This document shows, piece after piece, positions 5,971-7,611 of a stretch of 7,611 bases of DNA (positions are counted from its first letter, which is position 1; each line of letters begins with the position of its first letter). The DNA lies in NCBI GenBank assembly GCA_022701965.1, contig JAKONL010000240.1, positions 1 through 7,611 of the forward strand, in the 5' to 3' direction. Position numbers and translations under genes: made by a program. The DNA is from Burkholderiaceae bacterium (GTDB lineage: Bacteria; Pseudomonadota; Gammaproteobacteria; Burkholderiales; Burkholderiaceae). The notes beneath the pieces were generated by a model that saw nothing but the letters and a program-made list of their open reading frames with translations, ran no database searches and was not told where the DNA came from.

Positions 5971-6362
5971 TGGCCGACGACAACAATCCGAACGGCGACT
6001 TCTCGCACGAGATCATCGGCGCCGCCGTCGAGGTGCAGCGCGTGCTCGGCACCGGCCTGGCCGACGAGGTCTATGCCGCCGCGCTGGCCATCGAGCTGGC
6101 CGAGCGCGAGATCGGGTTCGTGCGCAACGTGCCTGTCGCGGCGAGCTACAAGGGCCGTGCGCTGGGCGACGTCTGCCGTGCCGACTTCATCGTCGAGCAG
6201 GCGGTGGTGGTGCAGGTGCGGGCGGTCGATGCGCTCGACGACCTGCATCGCGCGCAGGCGCAGGCGGCGGTGCGGCTGTCGGGCCACCGGCTCGGCCTGC
6301 TGATCAACTTCAACGTGTTCCCGGTGGTCAAGGGCGTGCACCGGATCGGAGCCAAGCCATGA
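5967..6362 (+). CDS. GxxExxY-family (PD-(D/E)XK nuclease-like) protein, probably catalytically degenerate
   Basis: 131-aa protein resembling the GxxExxY family (TIGR04256 / PDDEXK_3), small proteins of unknown function with a restriction-endonuclease-like fold. Visible family features: [18 protein letters not shown] (14-31), Y36, RADFIVE (71-77), AVDAL-DLH with H94 and Q97, and the C-terminal GLLINFNV (110-117) before VKGVHRI. Relative to the consensus as I recall it, the signature Glu of GxxExxY is Asp (GLADEVY, D33), and the catalytic ExK strand (usually VIVELKAV) reads VVVQVRAV, so Glu is Gln83 and Lys is Arg85. Nuclease activity is therefore doubtful. The ATG at 5967 overlaps the trpE stop as ATGA and is preceded by GGAGGAAGG (5952-5960); a second ATG at 5970 is equally usable. 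Its stop overlaps trpG by ATGA. Tight coupling suggests co-expression in step with TrpE and TrpG; a role in that complex is speculation. Confidence 0.85.
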   Translation: MMADDNNPNGDFSHEIIGAAVEVQRVLGTGLADEVYAAALAIELAEREIGFVRNVPVAASYKGRALGDVCRADFIVEQAVVVQVRAVDALDDLHRAQAQAAVRLSGHRLGLLINFNVFPVVKGVHRIGAKP

Positions 6363-6943
6363 AGCTGCTGATGATCGACAACTACGACAGCTTCACCTAC
6401 AACATCGTGCAGTACCTCGGCGAGCTCGGCGCCGAGGTCGAGGTGGTGCGCAACGACGAGATCACGATCGCGCAGATCGGCGAGCGCATCGCCGCCGGCA
6501 CCACGCGGCTGGTGATCTCCCCGGGACCGTGCTCGCCGGCGGAGGCGGGCGTGTCGGTCGATGCGATCCGCGAGTTCGCGGGCCGCCTGCCGATCCTCGG
6601 CGTCTGCCTGGGCCACCAGGCGATCGGCGCGGCTTTCGGCGGGAAGATCGTGCGCGCCCGGCAGCTGATGCACGGCAAGGTCAGCGAGATCACGACCACG
6701 CGTGAAGGCGTCTTCGCCGGGCTGCCGGAGAAGTTCGACGTCAACCGCTATCACTCGCTGGCCATCGAGCGCGAGAGCTGCCCGGCCGAACTGGCGGTGA
6801 CGGCCTGGACCGAAGACCACGAGATCATGGGCGTGCGCCACGCCGGCTTCGCGCACGACGTGCGCATCGAGGGCGTGCAGTTCCATCCCGAATCCATCCT
6901 CACCGAGCACGGCCACGCCATGCTCGACAACTTCCTGAAGTGA
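6359..6943 (+). CDS. trpG: Anthranilate synthase component II (glutamine amidotransferase)
   Basis: 194-aa class I glutamine amidotransferase that supplies ammonia from glutamine to TrpE. It shows the N-terminal [20 protein letters not shown], the oxyanion region [13 protein letters not shown] (52-64), nucleophile C83 in [10 protein letters not shown], and the His/Glu pair H176 and E178 in [15 protein letters not shown]. The catalytic triad is complete and the length is normal for a stand-alone TrpG. It may also serve PabB in folate synthesis, as a shared PabA/TrpG does in some bacteria; that cannot be decided here. The ATG at 6359 overlaps the preceding stop (ATGA) and has GGAG (6348-6351) 7 nt upstream. 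It follows the GxxExxY gene in the trpE operon, and a threonine aldolase gene begins 7 nt after its stop. Confidence 0.97.
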   Translation: MKLLMIDNYDSFTYNIVQYLGELGAEVEVVRNDEITIAQIGERIAAGTTRLVISPGPCSPAEAGVSVDAIREFAGRLPILGVCLGHQAIGAAFGGKIVRARQLMHGKVSEITTTREGVFAGLPEKFDVNRYHSLAIERESCPAELAVTAWTEDHEIMGVRHAGFAHDVRIEGVQFHPESILTEHGHAMLDNFLK

Positions 6944-6950
6944 GTCCGAC

Positions 6951-7611
6951 ATGACGTCAGCGTTTTCAACCCGGTCCCGGGTGGACCTGCGCAGCGACAC
7001 CGTGACGCAGCCGACGCCCGCCATGCGCGAGGCCATGATGCGCGCGCCGCTCGGCGACGACGTCTTCGGCACCGACCCGAGCGTCAATGCGCTGCAGGAG
7101 AAGATCGCCGGCATGCTGGGTTTCGAGGCCGCGCTGTTCCTGCCCACCGGCACGCAGAGCAACCTGTGCGCGATCCTGTCGCACTGCGGGCGCGGCGACG
7201 AGTACATCGTCGGCCAGCAGGCGCACTGCTACCGCTGGGAAGGCGGCGGCGCGGCGGTGCTGGGGAGCGTGCAGCCGCAGCCGATCGAGCATGCCAGCGA
7301 CGGCGCCCTGCCGCTCGACCAGATCGAGGCGGCAATCAAGCCCGACGACGCGCACTTCGCGCGCACCCGGCTCCTGGCGCTGGAGAACACGCTCGGCGGC
7401 AAGCTGCTGCCGTTCCCATACGTGCAGGCAGCGACCGAACTCGCGAAGTCGAAGGGCCTGCAGCGCCATCTCGACGGTGCACGGCTCTTCAACGCCGCGG
7501 TCGCGCAGGCCCGTCTGCAGGCGCAGGGTGGCATGCAGGGCACCCCCGATGCGTCGGCGGAGGCGCGCCGCATCGCGCAGTGCTTCGACAGCGTCTCGGT
7601 GTGCTTCAGCA
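6951..7611 (+). CDS. ltaE: Low-specificity L-threonine aldolase (partial, C-terminus outside window)
   Basis: The first 220 residues of a PLP-dependent fold-type I enzyme that cleaves L-threonine and L-allo-threonine to glycine and acetaldehyde. Strong resemblance to E. coli LtaE as remembered: VDLRSDTVTQPTPAMREAMM (11-30), LGDDVFGTDPSVNALQ, LPTGTQSNLCAILSHCGRGDEYIVG, the PLP-stacking His H92, AAVLGSVQPQPIEH, LLALENTLGGK, and HLDGARLFNAAVA with the PLP-binding D175 and R178. The sequence stops at SVSVCFS, so the catalytic Lys (expected in the next residues, SKGLG) is just outside. The ORF is open to the edge, so it is cut by the window, not broken. The ATG at 6951 follows trpG by 7 nt with only a weak Shine-Dalgarno, suggesting co-transcription with trpG. 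In many Burkholderiales trpD and trpC follow trpG, so this neighbour is unusual. Confidence 0.95.
   Translation, partial: MTSAFSTRSRVDLRSDTVTQPTPAMREAMMRAPLGDDVFGTDPSVNALQEKIAGMLGFEAALFLPTGTQSNLCAILSHCGRGDEYIVGQQAHCYRWEGGGAAVLGSVQPQPIEHASDGALPLDQIEAAIKPDDAHFARTRLLALENTLGGKLLPFPYVQAATELAKSKGLQRHLDGARLFNAAVAQARLQAQGGMQGTPDASAEARRIAQCFDSVSVCFS

Noticed and set aside
6951..7611. Truncated threonine aldolase pseudogene
   Set aside because: The frame is open to the last base and all expected motifs up to that point are intact; the truncation is the window edge.

Overview
The window is high-GC DNA with dense genes. Its protein sequences look like those of a betaproteobacterium of the order Burkholderiales (Comamonadaceae or Rubrivivax/Leptothrix-like). 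The main clues are the TrpE N-terminus, the gph-trpE neighbourhood, and the ASHDLRQPLHAL-type histidine kinase. This placement is inferred from remembered protein resemblance, not from a search.

Left part (1-3521): a sensory cassette. A hybrid sensor histidine kinase reads leftwards and is cut by the window edge inside its receiver domain. Divergent from it is a secreted PhnD-type periplasmic binding protein, followed by a NarL/LuxR-type response regulator on the same strand. No transporter permease or ATPase is visible. The likely reading is a three-component system: a periplasmic ligand-binding protein informs the kinase, which phosphorylates the DNA-binding regulator. The 84-bp divergent spacer holds overlapping promoter-like elements and small repeats.

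Right part (3561-7611): a tryptophan-biosynthesis locus, all on the + strand. It runs gph (phosphoglycolate phosphatase), a 211-nt trp leader, trpE, a small GxxExxY-family gene, trpG, and the first two thirds of a low-specificity threonine aldolase (ltaE). The leader encodes a 27-aa peptide with a Trp-Leu-Trp stretch. Downstream segments can pair in alternative ways, which suggests ribosome-mediated attenuation. The final hairpin lacks a U-tract and lies next to the trpE ribosome binding site, so control may act on translation rather than by intrinsic termination.

trpE, the GxxExxY gene and trpG overlap by ATGA junctions and are probably translated as a coupled unit. TrpE and TrpG form anthranilate synthase. 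The GxxExxY protein between them keeps the fold signature but appears to have lost key PD-(D/E)XK catalytic residues. Together with the leader and the sensor cassette, it is the most unusual item here. No tRNA, rRNA, CRISPR array, insertion sequence or intrinsic terminator was seen.
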